This document shows positions 1 to 5,552 of a DNA stretch of 6,509 nucleotides, in pieces. Source of the DNA: Thermoplasmatota archaeon (GTDB taxonomy: Archaea > Thermoplasmatota > E2 > DHVEG-1); contig JAHJFH010000125.1 of NCBI GenBank assembly GCA_018824925.1, positions 1 through 6,509 on the forward strand, given 5' to 3'. Under the pieces are notes generated by a model. The model was not told where the DNA came from, did no database searches, and was given only the letters and a program-made list of their open reading frames with translations. Within the stretch, counting starts at the first letter, position 1. Each line of letters opens with the position of its first letter. A program made the position numbers and the translations under genes.

Positions 1-242
1 ACGGCATCCATGATTTCCTGTATTACCTGAGGATCTGCCATACGGGCGACCCCGCCATGCGCTCGAATGTCTGCTGGAACCCGCTCGAGTGCCATAACAG
101 CTACCGCACCGCTTTCTTCAGCGATACGAGCATGATCAGCATTGACGACATCCATGATGACACCGCCTTTTTGCATTTTAGCAAAACCGCGTTTGACAAG
201 CTCAGTCCCAAATCGTAATTTTGAAATGTCTAACTCCTTCAT
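1..242 (-). CDS. pdxS: Pyridoxal 5'-phosphate synthase subunit PdxS (N-terminal part, cut by window edge)
   Basis: The visible 80 codons are the N-terminus of PdxS, the (beta/alpha)8-barrel synthase subunit of the DXP-independent vitamin B6 pathway. With ammonia from the glutaminase PdxT it joins a pentose 5-phosphate and a triose phosphate into PLP in the cytoplasm. The family signatures are clear: KGGVIMDVVNADHARIAEE, then VMALERVPADIRAHGG, then VARMADPQVIQEIMDA. Asp31 in the MDVV motif matches the conserved active-site aspartate. The Schiff-base lysines of the family lie beyond the left edge. The family is usually about 290-340 residues, so roughly a quarter is visible. The ATG at 240-242 is chosen because an AAGGTGG ribosome binding site lies 5-6 bases upstream and the family motifs begin at the expected distance. 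The gene is separated from the Trp-rich gene upstream by a poly-T tract, so it probably has its own promoter. Whether pdxT follows cannot be seen. Confidence 0.96.
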   Translation of the reverse strand, partial: MKELDISKLRFGTELVKRGFAKMQKGGVIMDVVNADHARIAEESGAVAVMALERVPADIRAHGGVARMADPQVIQEIMDA

Positions 243-246
243 GATT

Positions 247-300
247 CCCACCTTTTCTGGGGTAAAATCACATAGGATAACTAGTTAGCTTTTTTAAGCC
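247..300 (-). promoter_or_regulatory. pdxS promoter and ribosome binding site, with a palindrome
   Basis: Read on the minus strand, a TTAAAAAA box (290-297) lies about 26 bases before a plausible transcription start near 267. A Shine-Dalgarno-like AAGGTGGG (247-254) sits just ahead of the pdxS ATG. Between box and start lies a perfect 10-bp palindrome, TAACTAGTTA (278-287), where a repressor could block RNA polymerase. A second possible TATA box, TTTATGTA, lies at 310-317. The ribosome binding site is well supported, the TATA choice is uncertain, and the operator role is an inference. Confidence 0.45.
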
Positions 301-326
301 CTCTGGTGGTACATAAAGATATCGAG

Positions 327-343
327 AAAAAAAAAGAAAAAAA
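327..343 (-). terminator. Poly-T terminator after the Trp-rich gene
   Basis: Immediately downstream of the stop codon of the tandem-RAM gene, the minus strand reads seven T, one C, then nine T. Archaeal RNA polymerase terminates at such oligo-T runs without needing a hairpin. The tract begins about 15 bases after the stop codon, so transcription probably ends here before pdxS. Confidence 0.65.
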
Positions 344-357
344 GTGGGATTGTTGTT

Positions 358-888
358 TTACCCCCACCATCCATAGTCTTTCCAACGTTCGTTCCACCAT
401 GATTTTATTGGCACTGTTGGAACAGTTTCCCAGTTTTCGGTTTTTAGTTCCATGAGATGATTCCATACTTCATCCCAGGAGTTGCCCGTTACCCAACTAA
501 TGTAATCATATTCACCAGGGATACTGGCACCACTGGTTATCCAATCCCATTTCTGTAATTTCTGCGGATCTTGTAACATATGTTCTCTGATTAATACCCA
601 ACTTCCTGCAGGGCTTTCCCACCACCATTTTTCAGTTTTAAATCCGTTGTAGACCATGTGAGAATTGGTTTGTTCTACTTCATTCCATTTTTTGATTTCA
701 GCAACGCAGCGATGTACCGTTTCCATATCTTGGGCATCAAACCATACGATAACGTCGTAATCTCCTGAGACAATCCAGGTTCCGATTACATTATCCCATG
801 TTTGAAAACGTTTCCATACATTGGTTGCCTTTCCCTTAAAGGTTTTTATAAAAACATAGGCGCTTCGGTTTCTCCAATCCATAGGCAT
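358..888 (-). CDS. Uncharacterised tryptophan-rich protein with two tandem RAM (Lrp/AsnC ligand-binding) domains
   Basis: This 176-residue protein is not one I recognise by name. It has two repeats, about residues 9-85 and 95-165, each built like the Lrp/AsnC effector-binding (RAM) domain. The diagnostic G-[DE]-Y-D motif occurs at 42-45 (GDYD) and 125-128 (GEYD). Around it the repeats align: FQTWDNV with LQKWDWI, VIVW with YISW, and EIKKWNEVEQT with ELKTENWETVPT. No helix-turn-helix precedes them and no signal peptide or membrane segment is seen, so it is probably a soluble small-molecule-binding protein rather than a classical Lrp regulator. It contains 21 tryptophans, including a WWW run at 88-90 and a WW at 174-175. 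The ATG at 888 (MPMDW) follows a GAGGAG ribosome binding site and a TATA box; an ATG at 882 is an alternative start with better spacing. It reads in the same direction as pdxS and trpB2 but as a separate transcript. Its function is unknown; binding of an aromatic or indolic ligand is only a guess. Confidence 0.85.
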   Translation of the reverse strand: MPMDWRNRSAYVFIKTFKGKATNVWKRFQTWDNVIGTWIVSGDYDVIVWFDAQDMETVHRCVAEIKKWNEVEQTNSHMVYNGFKTEKWWWESPAGSWVLIREHMLQDPQKLQKWDWITSGASIPGEYDYISWVTGNSWDEVWNHLMELKTENWETVPTVPIKSWWNERWKDYGWWG

Positions 889-931
889 TCTCTCCTCAGA
901 ATGGAAATACAAATGAGGTTACTCTTTTATA
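889..931 (-). promoter_or_regulatory. Promoter and ribosome binding site of the Trp-rich gene
   Basis: On the minus strand a good archaeal TATA box, TATAAAAG (924-931), is preceded by the purine-rich AAAAGCC as a possible BRE. It predicts a start near 902, giving a leader of about 14 bases. That leader contains GAGGAG (892-897), a Shine-Dalgarno a few bases before the ATG at 888. The ribosome binding site rejects the longer TTG-initiated reading at 912. Confidence 0.6.
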
Positions 932-939
932 GGCTTTTG

Positions 940-1141
940 GATGATTCTAACACAGCCGTTTATTCATTATAGTGCAAATATAGTGAATTCAAAGATATAA
1001 CTCATAGAATGATGTTTATTTTATTCTACGATTTTTTTTCAAAGCATAATCCTTATAATAAGAGAATATATAGTTTTTAAAAAGAGATCTACTTTTATGG
1101 TGGCGAAAGAAAAATGGAATCGTTAAAAAATGCAAGAATAT
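940..1141. other. AT-rich intergenic stretch without a gene
   Basis: About 200 bases with no supported coding sequence or RNA gene. It contains an inverted repeat TAGAAT (1005-1010) / ATTCTA (1023-1028) followed by eight T on the plus strand (1032-1039). It also has T-runs on the minus strand, complementary to AAAAA at 1110-1114 and AAAAAA at 1125-1130. The minus-strand runs could end transcripts coming from trpB2 or the transposase remnant. Confidence 0.5.
1005..1039 (+). other. Inverted repeat followed by a T-run, terminator-like
   Basis: TAGAAT (1005-1010) and ATTCTA (1023-1028) can form a six-pair stem with a 12-base loop, followed by TTTTTTTT (1032-1039) on the plus strand. This looks like a terminator for a plus-strand transcript, yet no plus-strand gene lies to the left. 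The short, AT-rich stem makes chance likely. Confidence 0.25.
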
Positions 1142-1739
1142 TTGGCATTGTCCTAATTTAGACAGCAAAATGGTATAATAAAAAATCATCCCATGACCAT
1201 AGGTGATCTGACAAAGATTCGATCATAGCTGGCGTTTCTCCTGACGGCAGGGGATCCATGAAGTCCCAATGGAATTGAATGACTTCTATCGCGTTGATGA
1301 GAGTATTTTTCTGTTTGGAGTAACATTTGGTTTTTCTCACCAGTCGACCAACTCTTTCTCGTAGGATGTCGTTGAAGTTCTCGACATCAGTGGTTTCTAT
1401 ATCCTCTACTGATGGAGATCCGTAGACGATCTTGTGTGTCTTGTCTATTACTTTGCCGCCTTCTCTGATTTTAATGAGTTGGCCGTAGTCCATACAGGTC
1501 TCTGGATAATATGCTGGGAGGACGTAGGTGTAGTCATCGTTTCCATCTGAGAAAATCTGTATCTTGTTCCCTGGGCGGGGAAGTTGCACTCGGTGGAATA
1601 GTTTCTCAATCATCTCGTTGCAGGTTTGTTGTGTCCATTTTCCTACTGCGTAGGGGATAAACAGGTAGGATCGTCGTTTTATGCTGGTGTAGATCCATGC
1701 ATCACCTTCACAATCTGCCTTTGGGCTTCCTTGTTTTTA
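1142..1739 (-). mobile_element. Truncated IS1-like insertion sequence
   Basis: This segment carries an IS1-like transposase remnant. The end just beyond the transposase stop (about 1142-1166) contains TGTCCTAATTTAGACA, an imperfect palindrome that could be the surviving terminal repeat. No matching inverted copy is visible near 1740, where the reading frame simply ends 27 bases from the 3' end of trpB2. The element has therefore lost its transposase-5' end and is probably immobile on its own. The outer boundaries are estimates. Confidence 0.6.
1158..1736 (-). pseudogene. IS1-like DDE transposase, N-terminus missing
   Basis: An open stretch of 192 codons, bounded upstream by TAA at 1737-1739, encodes the catalytic half of an IS1-like transposase. 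Visible features in order are the first acidic residue in EGDAWIYTSIKRR, the second in QIFSDGNDDY, and the glutamate in TTDVENFNDILRERVG. The characteristic RLVRKTKCYSKQ block follows, then a C-terminal DHLWSWDDFLL like that of many bacterial and archaeal IS1-type enzymes. The whole DDE triad seems present. What is missing is the roughly 90-100-residue N-terminal zinc-finger/HTH DNA-binding region, and no credible start codon lies ahead of the first Asp. The internal ATG at 1613 would discard that Asp as well. I therefore call it a decayed 5'-truncated copy. It lies in the same orientation as trpB2, directly behind it. Confidence 0.82.
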
Positions 1740-1766
1740 GTAAGTATTTCTTTGTTTTGGTTGTTT

Positions 1767-3131
1767 TTATTTATGGATTTTTTGTAAGGTGGTTACTGCC
1801 TTTTTGATTTCTTCTGGTGAATGTTCGCAGTTTTTGATGGTATTGGTATTGTAGGCTTCGTAGGCTGAGAGATCAAAATGTCCATGTCCGCTGTTGGCAA
1901 AGACGATGACTTTTGCTTCTTTTCGAGCTTTGCATATGAGGGCGAAGTCGATGGCTGCTTTGATAGCATGAGCAGATTCTGGTGCGGGGAGGAATCCTTC
2001 GAGTTGAGTAAATAGTTTTGCTGCTTCAAAAACTTCCCGCTGTTGGTAGGCAACGGCTTCCATGTATCGTTCTTTCGTTAGTTTGGAGAGAAGGGGTGAG
2101 TCACCATGGTATCTGAGTCCACCGGCGTGAATTGCTGCGGGTACGAAGGTATGGCCGAGGGTGTACATTTTGAGGAGTGGAGTCATTCCTGCGGTATCAC
2201 CAAAATCATAGGTGTATGCTCCTTTGGTTAAAGTTGGACAGGCCGTGGGTTCAACGGAAATGATTCGTAGATCGGGGTGTTTGCCAAGTATTTTGTCTCT
2301 GACAAAGGGAAATGAGGCACCTGAGAAATTACTTCCGCCTCCAACACATCCGAGGAGTATATCAGGGTATTCTTCAAGTTGTTCGAGTTGTTTTTTCAAC
2401 TCAAGTCCGATGACAGTTTGATGGAGAACAACATGGTTCAGTACGGATCCAAGGGCATAATTGGTGTTGTCATGGGTTGCTGCGTCTTCAATTGCTTCAC
2501 TGATTGCTATTCCAAGGCTCCCACTGGTGTTGGGGTTTTGTTTAAGTATGGTACGTCCAGCGTTGGTTAGTGTGGTTGGGCTGGGAAATACTTCAGCACC
2601 CCAGTTTTCCATAAGGATTCGTCGGTAGGGTTTTTGTTCATAGCTACATTTAACCATATATACGCGACATTGTATGTTAAAAATCCTGCAGCTGAATGCG
2701 AGGGAGGATCCCCATTGTCCAGCACCAGTTTCTGTTGCGATTCGGTCAACACCGGCTTTCATGTTGTAGTAGACTTGGGGGACTGCTGAGTTGGGTTTGT
2801 GGCTGCCGGGTGGACTGACGCCTTCCCATTTGTAGTAGATGTGGGCTGGTGTTTTGAGGAATTTTTCGAGACGTTTTGCTCGGTAGAGGGGGCTGGGTCG
2901 CCATGTACGGTAGATTTCTCGGACGGGTGGGGGTATGGATATGTATCGGTCTTGGCTGACTTCTTGTCTGATGAGTTCCATGGGAAAGATGGCCTTTAGA
3001 TCGTCAGGGCTGATTGGTTTTTTGGTTTGTGGGTTGAGGGGTGGGTCTAGTGGTTTTGGTAGGTCTGCTTGGATGTTGTACCATTTTTTTGGTATGTCAT
3101 TTTCATCAAGGATGATTTTTATGTGCGCCAT
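1767..3131 (-). CDS. trpB2: Tryptophan synthase beta chain, TrpB2 type
   Basis: TrpB condenses indole with serine (O-phosphoserine in some TrpB2 enzymes) to give L-tryptophan using PLP. At 454 residues, with an N-terminal extension before the catalytic core, this is the TrpB2 (COG1350) form, which often works without TrpA. Key motifs are WEGVSPPGSHKPNSAVPQ with PLP lysine K112, and ETGAGQWG (134-141) with the catalytic-type glutamate. GCVGGGSN (261-268) is the phosphate-binding loop, EGFLPAPESAHA lies at 378-389, and SGHGHFD at 414-420. The protein is full length and intact. The ATG at 3131 has no Shine-Dalgarno but lies about 27 bases from a strong TATA box, so the transcript is probably leaderless. 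It is divergent from an ACT-domain regulator across a promoter with palindromes. Downstream there is no T-run until past the transposase remnant. Its coding strand is rich in A and C, unlike leuCD and fbaB. No trpA or other trp gene is in view. Confidence 0.96.
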   Translation of the reverse strand: MAHIKIILDENDIPKKWYNIQADLPKPLDPPLNPQTKKPISPDDLKAIFPMELIRQEVSQDRYISIPPPVREIYRTWRPSPLYRAKRLEKFLKTPAHIYYKWEGVSPPGSHKPNSAVPQVYYNMKAGVDRIATETGAGQWGSSLAFSCRIFNIQCRVYMVKCSYEQKPYRRILMENWGAEVFPSPTTLTNAGRTILKQNPNTSGSLGIAISEAIEDAATHDNTNYALGSVLNHVVLHQTVIGLELKKQLEQLEEYPDILLGCVGGGSNFSGASFPFVRDKILGKHPDLRIISVEPTACPTLTKGAYTYDFGDTAGMTPLLKMYTLGHTFVPAAIHAGGLRYHGDSPLLSKLTKERYMEAVAYQQREVFEAAKLFTQLEGFLPAPESAHAIKAAIDFALICKARKEAKVIVFANSGHGHFDLSAYEAYNTNTIKNCEHSPEEIKKAVTTLQKIHK

Positions 3132-3153
3132 ACTATTATTATTGTTTTTACTC

Positions 3154-3161
3154 TATATAAA
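3154..3161 (-). promoter_or_regulatory. TATA box of trpB2
   Basis: On the minus strand TTTATATA is preceded by AGAAATA, a BRE-like purine-rich stretch. Its centre is about 27 bases from the trpB2 start codon, so transcription should begin at or next to the ATG. That explains the absence of a ribosome binding site and suggests a leaderless mRNA. Confidence 0.65.
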
Positions 3162-3174
3162 TATTTCTAAAAAA

Positions 3175-3190
3175 TGTACATTATTGTACA
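3175..3190. promoter_or_regulatory. 16-bp palindrome TGTACA-N4-TGTACA, candidate operator
   Basis: TGTACATTATTGTACA is a 6+4+6 inverted repeat just upstream of the trpB2 BRE/TATA element. It is the position used by archaeal Lrp-type activators, and also fits a repressor shared by both divergent genes. A partial copy, TATACATTA, recurs exactly 20 bases further (3195-3203), about two helical turns away. The binding protein is unknown; the adjacent ACT-domain regulator is an obvious candidate. Confidence 0.5.
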
Positions 3191-3196
3191 AAAATA

Positions 3197-3212
3197 TACA
3201 TTAATGGATGTA
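3197..3212. promoter_or_regulatory. Second 16-bp inverted repeat TACAT-N6-ATGTA
   Basis: TACATTAATGGATGTA has the same overall length as the neighbouring TGTACA palindrome and shares its TACAT half-site. The two sites start 22 bases apart, so a protein could bind both on one face of the DNA. This site lies about 24 bases upstream of the TATA box of the ACT-domain gene. A regulatory role is inferred from symmetry and position only. Confidence 0.35.
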
Positions 3213-3235
3213 AGTTTGCCAAAATGAACAAAACC

Positions 3236-3243
3236 TAAATAAT
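3236..3243 (+). promoter_or_regulatory. TATA box of the ACT-domain regulator gene
   Basis: TAAATAAT is centred about 27 bases before the ATG at 3267, and the bases directly before that ATG (CTGCACC) contain no Shine-Dalgarno. Together these predict a leaderless transcript. The box is weaker than the one serving trpB2. Confidence 0.45.
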
Positions 3244-3266
3244 CAAAAAAAACATACCACTGCACC

Positions 3267-3767
3267 ATGTGGCAATATATTGCACGATATTTCAATGCCT
3301 TCCCAAAACAAAAAATCATCGCACAAAAAATGCTCGAATATGGACTACATATTTCTCAAGGAAAACTCTTTTGTGGAACCATTGAACTCTCCCCCTCAAA
3401 AATCGCCCGGGCATTTAATACCGACCGTCGCATTGTAATGGCAACCATCGAAACTATCGAACAAAACCCACGACTCTCCACCATTTTTTCCCAACTTTCA
3501 CCAACCTGTCATTTAAAAAACGTTGCACCAGCTATGAACTGGGGTGTACTCGAAATCATTCCTGAGGATCCAAGTATGCCTGGTATACTCGCAGAAATAT
3601 CAACAATAATAGCCACCCATAACATCAGTATTCGACAAGCAATAGTTGATGACTTCGAACTTACCGAAGCACCTCGACTTTTTATCATAACCGAAAAACC
3701 AATCCCTGGATCACTCATACCTATCATTTGCCAAGCACAAGGTGTCAAAGCAGTCCAAATATCATAG
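3267..3767 (+). CDS. ACT-domain regulator of amino-acid metabolism (COG2150 type)
   Basis: This 166-residue protein matches the archaeal family annotated as predicted regulators of amino-acid metabolism with an ACT domain. The N-terminal part (MWQYIARYF..., KMLEYGLHI) leads into an HTH-like segment at about residues 40-70, ELSPSKIARAFNTDRRIV. The C-terminal half (about 90-166) is an ACT domain with the PEDPSMPGILAEIS turn, where small amino acids usually bind at a dimer interface. It is followed by NISIRQAIVDD and the family-typical LFIITEKPIPGSLIP. The likely role is sensing an amino acid and controlling transcription, but neither ligand nor target is established. It is divergent from trpB2, sharing a palindrome-bearing promoter, and convergent with leuD, only 9 bases from its stop codon. 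Control of trpB2, of leuCD, or of itself are all reasonable inferences. The ATG at 3267 gives the family N-terminus and has no ribosome binding site. Confidence 0.88.
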   Translation: MWQYIARYFNAFPKQKIIAQKMLEYGLHISQGKLFCGTIELSPSKIARAFNTDRRIVMATIETIEQNPRLSTIFSQLSPTCHLKNVAPAMNWGVLEIIPEDPSMPGILAEISTIIATHNISIRQAIVDDFELTEAPRLFIITEKPIPGSLIPIICQAQGVKAVQIS

Positions 3768-3776
3768 AAACACACC

Positions 3777-4271
3777 TTACAATGCCTTGTTCTTTCGAAT
3801 ATAAGAAATATAGCCACCCGCAGTAAGAATAGATACCATCCACTCAGGATATGAAACACACGTCCATTGTTTACTGAGAGACCTATTCTTAATTACTCCC
3901 TTACCAACATCAATGGTAAGCGTATCACCCGCAGAAATTTCATTAACTGCACTACTACATTCAATAACAGGTAAACCTACATTAATTGCATTACGAAAAA
4001 AAATCCGTGCAAATGATGAAGAAACAATAGCTTTCACACCAGCAAACTTTAAACAAATCGCAGCTTGCTCGCGGGAGCTTCCGCACCCAAAATTCTCCCC
4101 AGCAACAATAATATTTGTTTCTGCAACATGATCAAGAAATAATGGATCACTATCAGCAAACGCTTTTCTTGCCAATTCATAGGGATCCTGTATTGTTAAA
4201 AACCTCCCTGGAATAATAACATCGGTATTGATTGCATCACCCAGACAGTATACCCTCCCCCTAATAATCAT
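3777..4271 (-). CDS. leuD: 3-isopropylmalate dehydratase small subunit (LeuD/HacB family)
   Basis: This is the swivelling small subunit of an aconitase-family hydro-lyase; with the large subunit it isomerises 2-isopropylmalate to 3-isopropylmalate in leucine synthesis, or a homologous substrate. The 164 residues are a normal length for the archaeal type. Motifs are GDAINTDVIIPGRFL (11-25), GENFGCGSSREQA (58-70) and SFARIFFRNAINVGLP (86-101). The substrate loop after IIPGR reads FLTI. Known archaeal isopropylmalate enzymes tend to have YLVY-like loops and homoaconitases YLRT. The missing Arg argues against homoaconitase, but the match to isopropylmalate enzymes is not clean. The start overlaps the leuC stop as ATGA, with a strong GGGAGGT ribosome binding site inside leuC, so the two are translated together. 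Its 3' end faces the ACT-domain gene at very short distance. Confidence 0.93.
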   Translation of the reverse strand: MIIRGRVYCLGDAINTDVIIPGRFLTIQDPYELARKAFADSDPLFLDHVAETNIIVAGENFGCGSSREQAAICLKFAGVKAIVSSSFARIFFRNAINVGLPVIECSSAVNEISAGDTLTIDVGKGVIKNRSLSKQWTCVSYPEWMVSILTAGGYISYIRKNKAL

Positions 4272-5527
4272 CGTACTACCTCCCGTGGATCTGAAATAAC
4301 ACCAGTGACAGCGGAGGCTGCAGCAACCGCTGGTGATGATAAATAAATCTGAGCAGATGCCGCGCCCATTCTCCCCTGAAAATTACGATTTGAAGTGGAA
4401 AGAACTATTTCATTATCCGCAACCACTCCTTGGTGTAATCCTAAACAAGGACCACAACCGGGGGGCAACAGGATTCCCCCGGCTTTGATAAGACGCTGCA
4501 GATACCCTTTTTTTACCGCATTTAACAAAACAGTCCGTGAAGCTGGAACAAGCAATAACCGAACTGTATTACAAACCTTTCGAGACCCAATAATCTCAGC
4601 AGCGATCGCAAAATCCTCAAGCCGTCCATTTGTACATGATCCTATCAATATTTGATCAATAGCGACATCATGTACTGCTGAAACTGGTTTGACGTTGTCC
4701 ACCGAATGTGGACACGCAATTTGAGGAACCAATTCAGCGACATCAATTATATACTCTTTTTCATACATCGCATCTGCATCAGCATAAACCACATCATACC
4801 GAGATTTTTTTGCATCATTGAACCAAAAACGAAGATTCTCATCACTAGGAATTATTGCGTTTTTCGCACCGGCTTCCATCATCATATTACAAAGACACAG
4901 TCGACTAGCAAGGCTCAAATCTTTGATTGCAGTTCCATAAAATTCACAGGATCGATATGACGCCCCTGCTGCACCGATCTTACCAATAATTGAAAGACTT
5001 ATATCTTTTGCTGTAACAAATGAAGATAGCGTTCCCTGGACAATAAATTTAAGTGTCTGCGGGACCTTAAACCACAGCGTCCCTTCCTTCCAGATTGCCG
5101 CAAGATCAATAGCTCCTACACCTGTTGCAAATGCACTAACTGCTCCATGGGTTGTCATATGTGAATCAGATCCCACCACGACCATTCCGGGTGCTATTAA
5201 TCGCTTTTCAAATAACACTTGATGACAAATCCCCTCACCAACATCAAAAAAAAGAGGGATGTTTTGATCAATTATAAAATGACGAACACGTTTTTGAAGA
5301 TTAGCCGACATAATGGTATTTGCTGGTGTACGATGATCTAAAATGATAACAATCTTCTCAGGAGTTCTTACCTTGTTTCCACCGAGCTCATGAAAACGAT
5401 CGATCACTAATGCGGAGTTATCATGAGAAACCGCAAGATCAATAGATGCAGTGACATACTCACCAGCATACACATTAGATTCAGATGCAGCGTGCGCAAG
5501 TAATTTCTCAGCAAGAGTAAAACCCAT
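4268..5527 (-). CDS. leuC: 3-isopropylmalate dehydratase large subunit (LeuC/HacA family)
   Basis: The catalytic subunit carries the [4Fe-4S] cluster that dehydrates and rehydrates the substrate. The 419 residues fit the archaeal-type large subunit. The cluster ligands are visible as C298 in GSCTNGR and C358/C361 in PPGCGPCLG. Other family motifs are LDHRTPAN (63-70), VGSDSHMTTHGA (118-129) and STSNRNFQGRMG (377-388). The substrate (isopropylmalate, homoaconitate or a relative) cannot be decided from this subunit alone. No leuA or leuB lies in the window, so the leucine assignment rests on family and on the partner's substrate loop. The ATG at 5527 lies about 29 bases from a TATA box and has no clear ribosome binding site, suggesting a leaderless or near-leaderless mRNA. 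It forms a two-gene operon with leuD. The fbaB gene upstream is separated by a poly-T terminator. Confidence 0.95.
   Translation of the reverse strand: MGFTLAEKLLAHAASESNVYAGEYVTASIDLAVSHDNSALVIDRFHELGGNKVRTPEKIVIILDHRTPANTIMSANLQKRVRHFIIDQNIPLFFDVGEGICHQVLFEKRLIAPGMVVVGSDSHMTTHGAVSAFATGVGAIDLAAIWKEGTLWFKVPQTLKFIVQGTLSSFVTAKDISLSIIGKIGAAGASYRSCEFYGTAIKDLSLASRLCLCNMMMEAGAKNAIIPSDENLRFWFNDAKKSRYDVVYADADAMYEKEYIIDVAELVPQIACPHSVDNVKPVSAVHDVAIDQILIGSCTNGRLEDFAIAAEIIGSRKVCNTVRLLLVPASRTVLLNAVKKGYLQRLIKAGGILLPPGCGPCLGLHQGVVADNEIVLSTSNRNFQGRMGAASAQIYLSSPAVAAASAVTGVISDPREVVR
4278..4284 (-). promoter_or_regulatory. Strong internal ribosome binding site for leuD
   Basis: GGGAGGT, near-perfect for the archaeal 16S rRNA tail, lies six bases ahead of the leuD ATG and within the last codons of leuC. 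It fixes the start at 4271 and contrasts with the missing Shine-Dalgarno at the first gene of this operon. Confidence 0.75.
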
Positions 5528-5552
5528 ACGAATCCACTTATTGTTAACTCCC

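Noticed and set aside
281..466. Minus-strand open frame of 61 codons at the end of the Trp-rich gene
   Set aside because: It overlaps that gene in a different frame and its Phe-rich stretch is only the translated poly-T terminator.
889..912. Longer start of the Trp-rich protein at a TTG (912)
   Set aside because: The added residues overlap the GAGGAG ribosome binding site and do not belong to the RAM repeat; the ATG at 888 or 882 fits the signals better.
1097..1126. Plus-strand mini-ORF of nine codons (MVAKEKWNR) containing a Trp codon, considered as a leader peptide
   Set aside because: No plus-strand gene follows it, it has only one Trp codon and no ribosome binding site, so chance is the simplest explanation.
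1158..1613. Transposase read as an intact 151-residue protein from the ATG at 1613
   Set aside because: The same frame continues upstream with clear transposase sequence including the first catalytic Asp, so the ATG is internal and the gene is truncated.
2935..3204. Plus-strand open frame of 89 codons running from trpB2 into the intergenic region
   Set aside because: It is antisense to trpB2, has low-complexity composition from the G/T-rich strand and covers the promoter elements.
3132..3266. AT-rich divergent region with repeats and a skew change, considered as a replication origin
   Set aside because: No origin-recognition-box-like repeats, no cdc6/orc1 gene nearby, and the repeats are better explained as operators between two promoters.
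3509..3859. Minus-strand open frame of 116 codons across the ACT gene and the leuD end
   Set aside because: It is antisense to a well-supported ACT-domain gene and overlaps leuD in another frame, with no family-like motifs.
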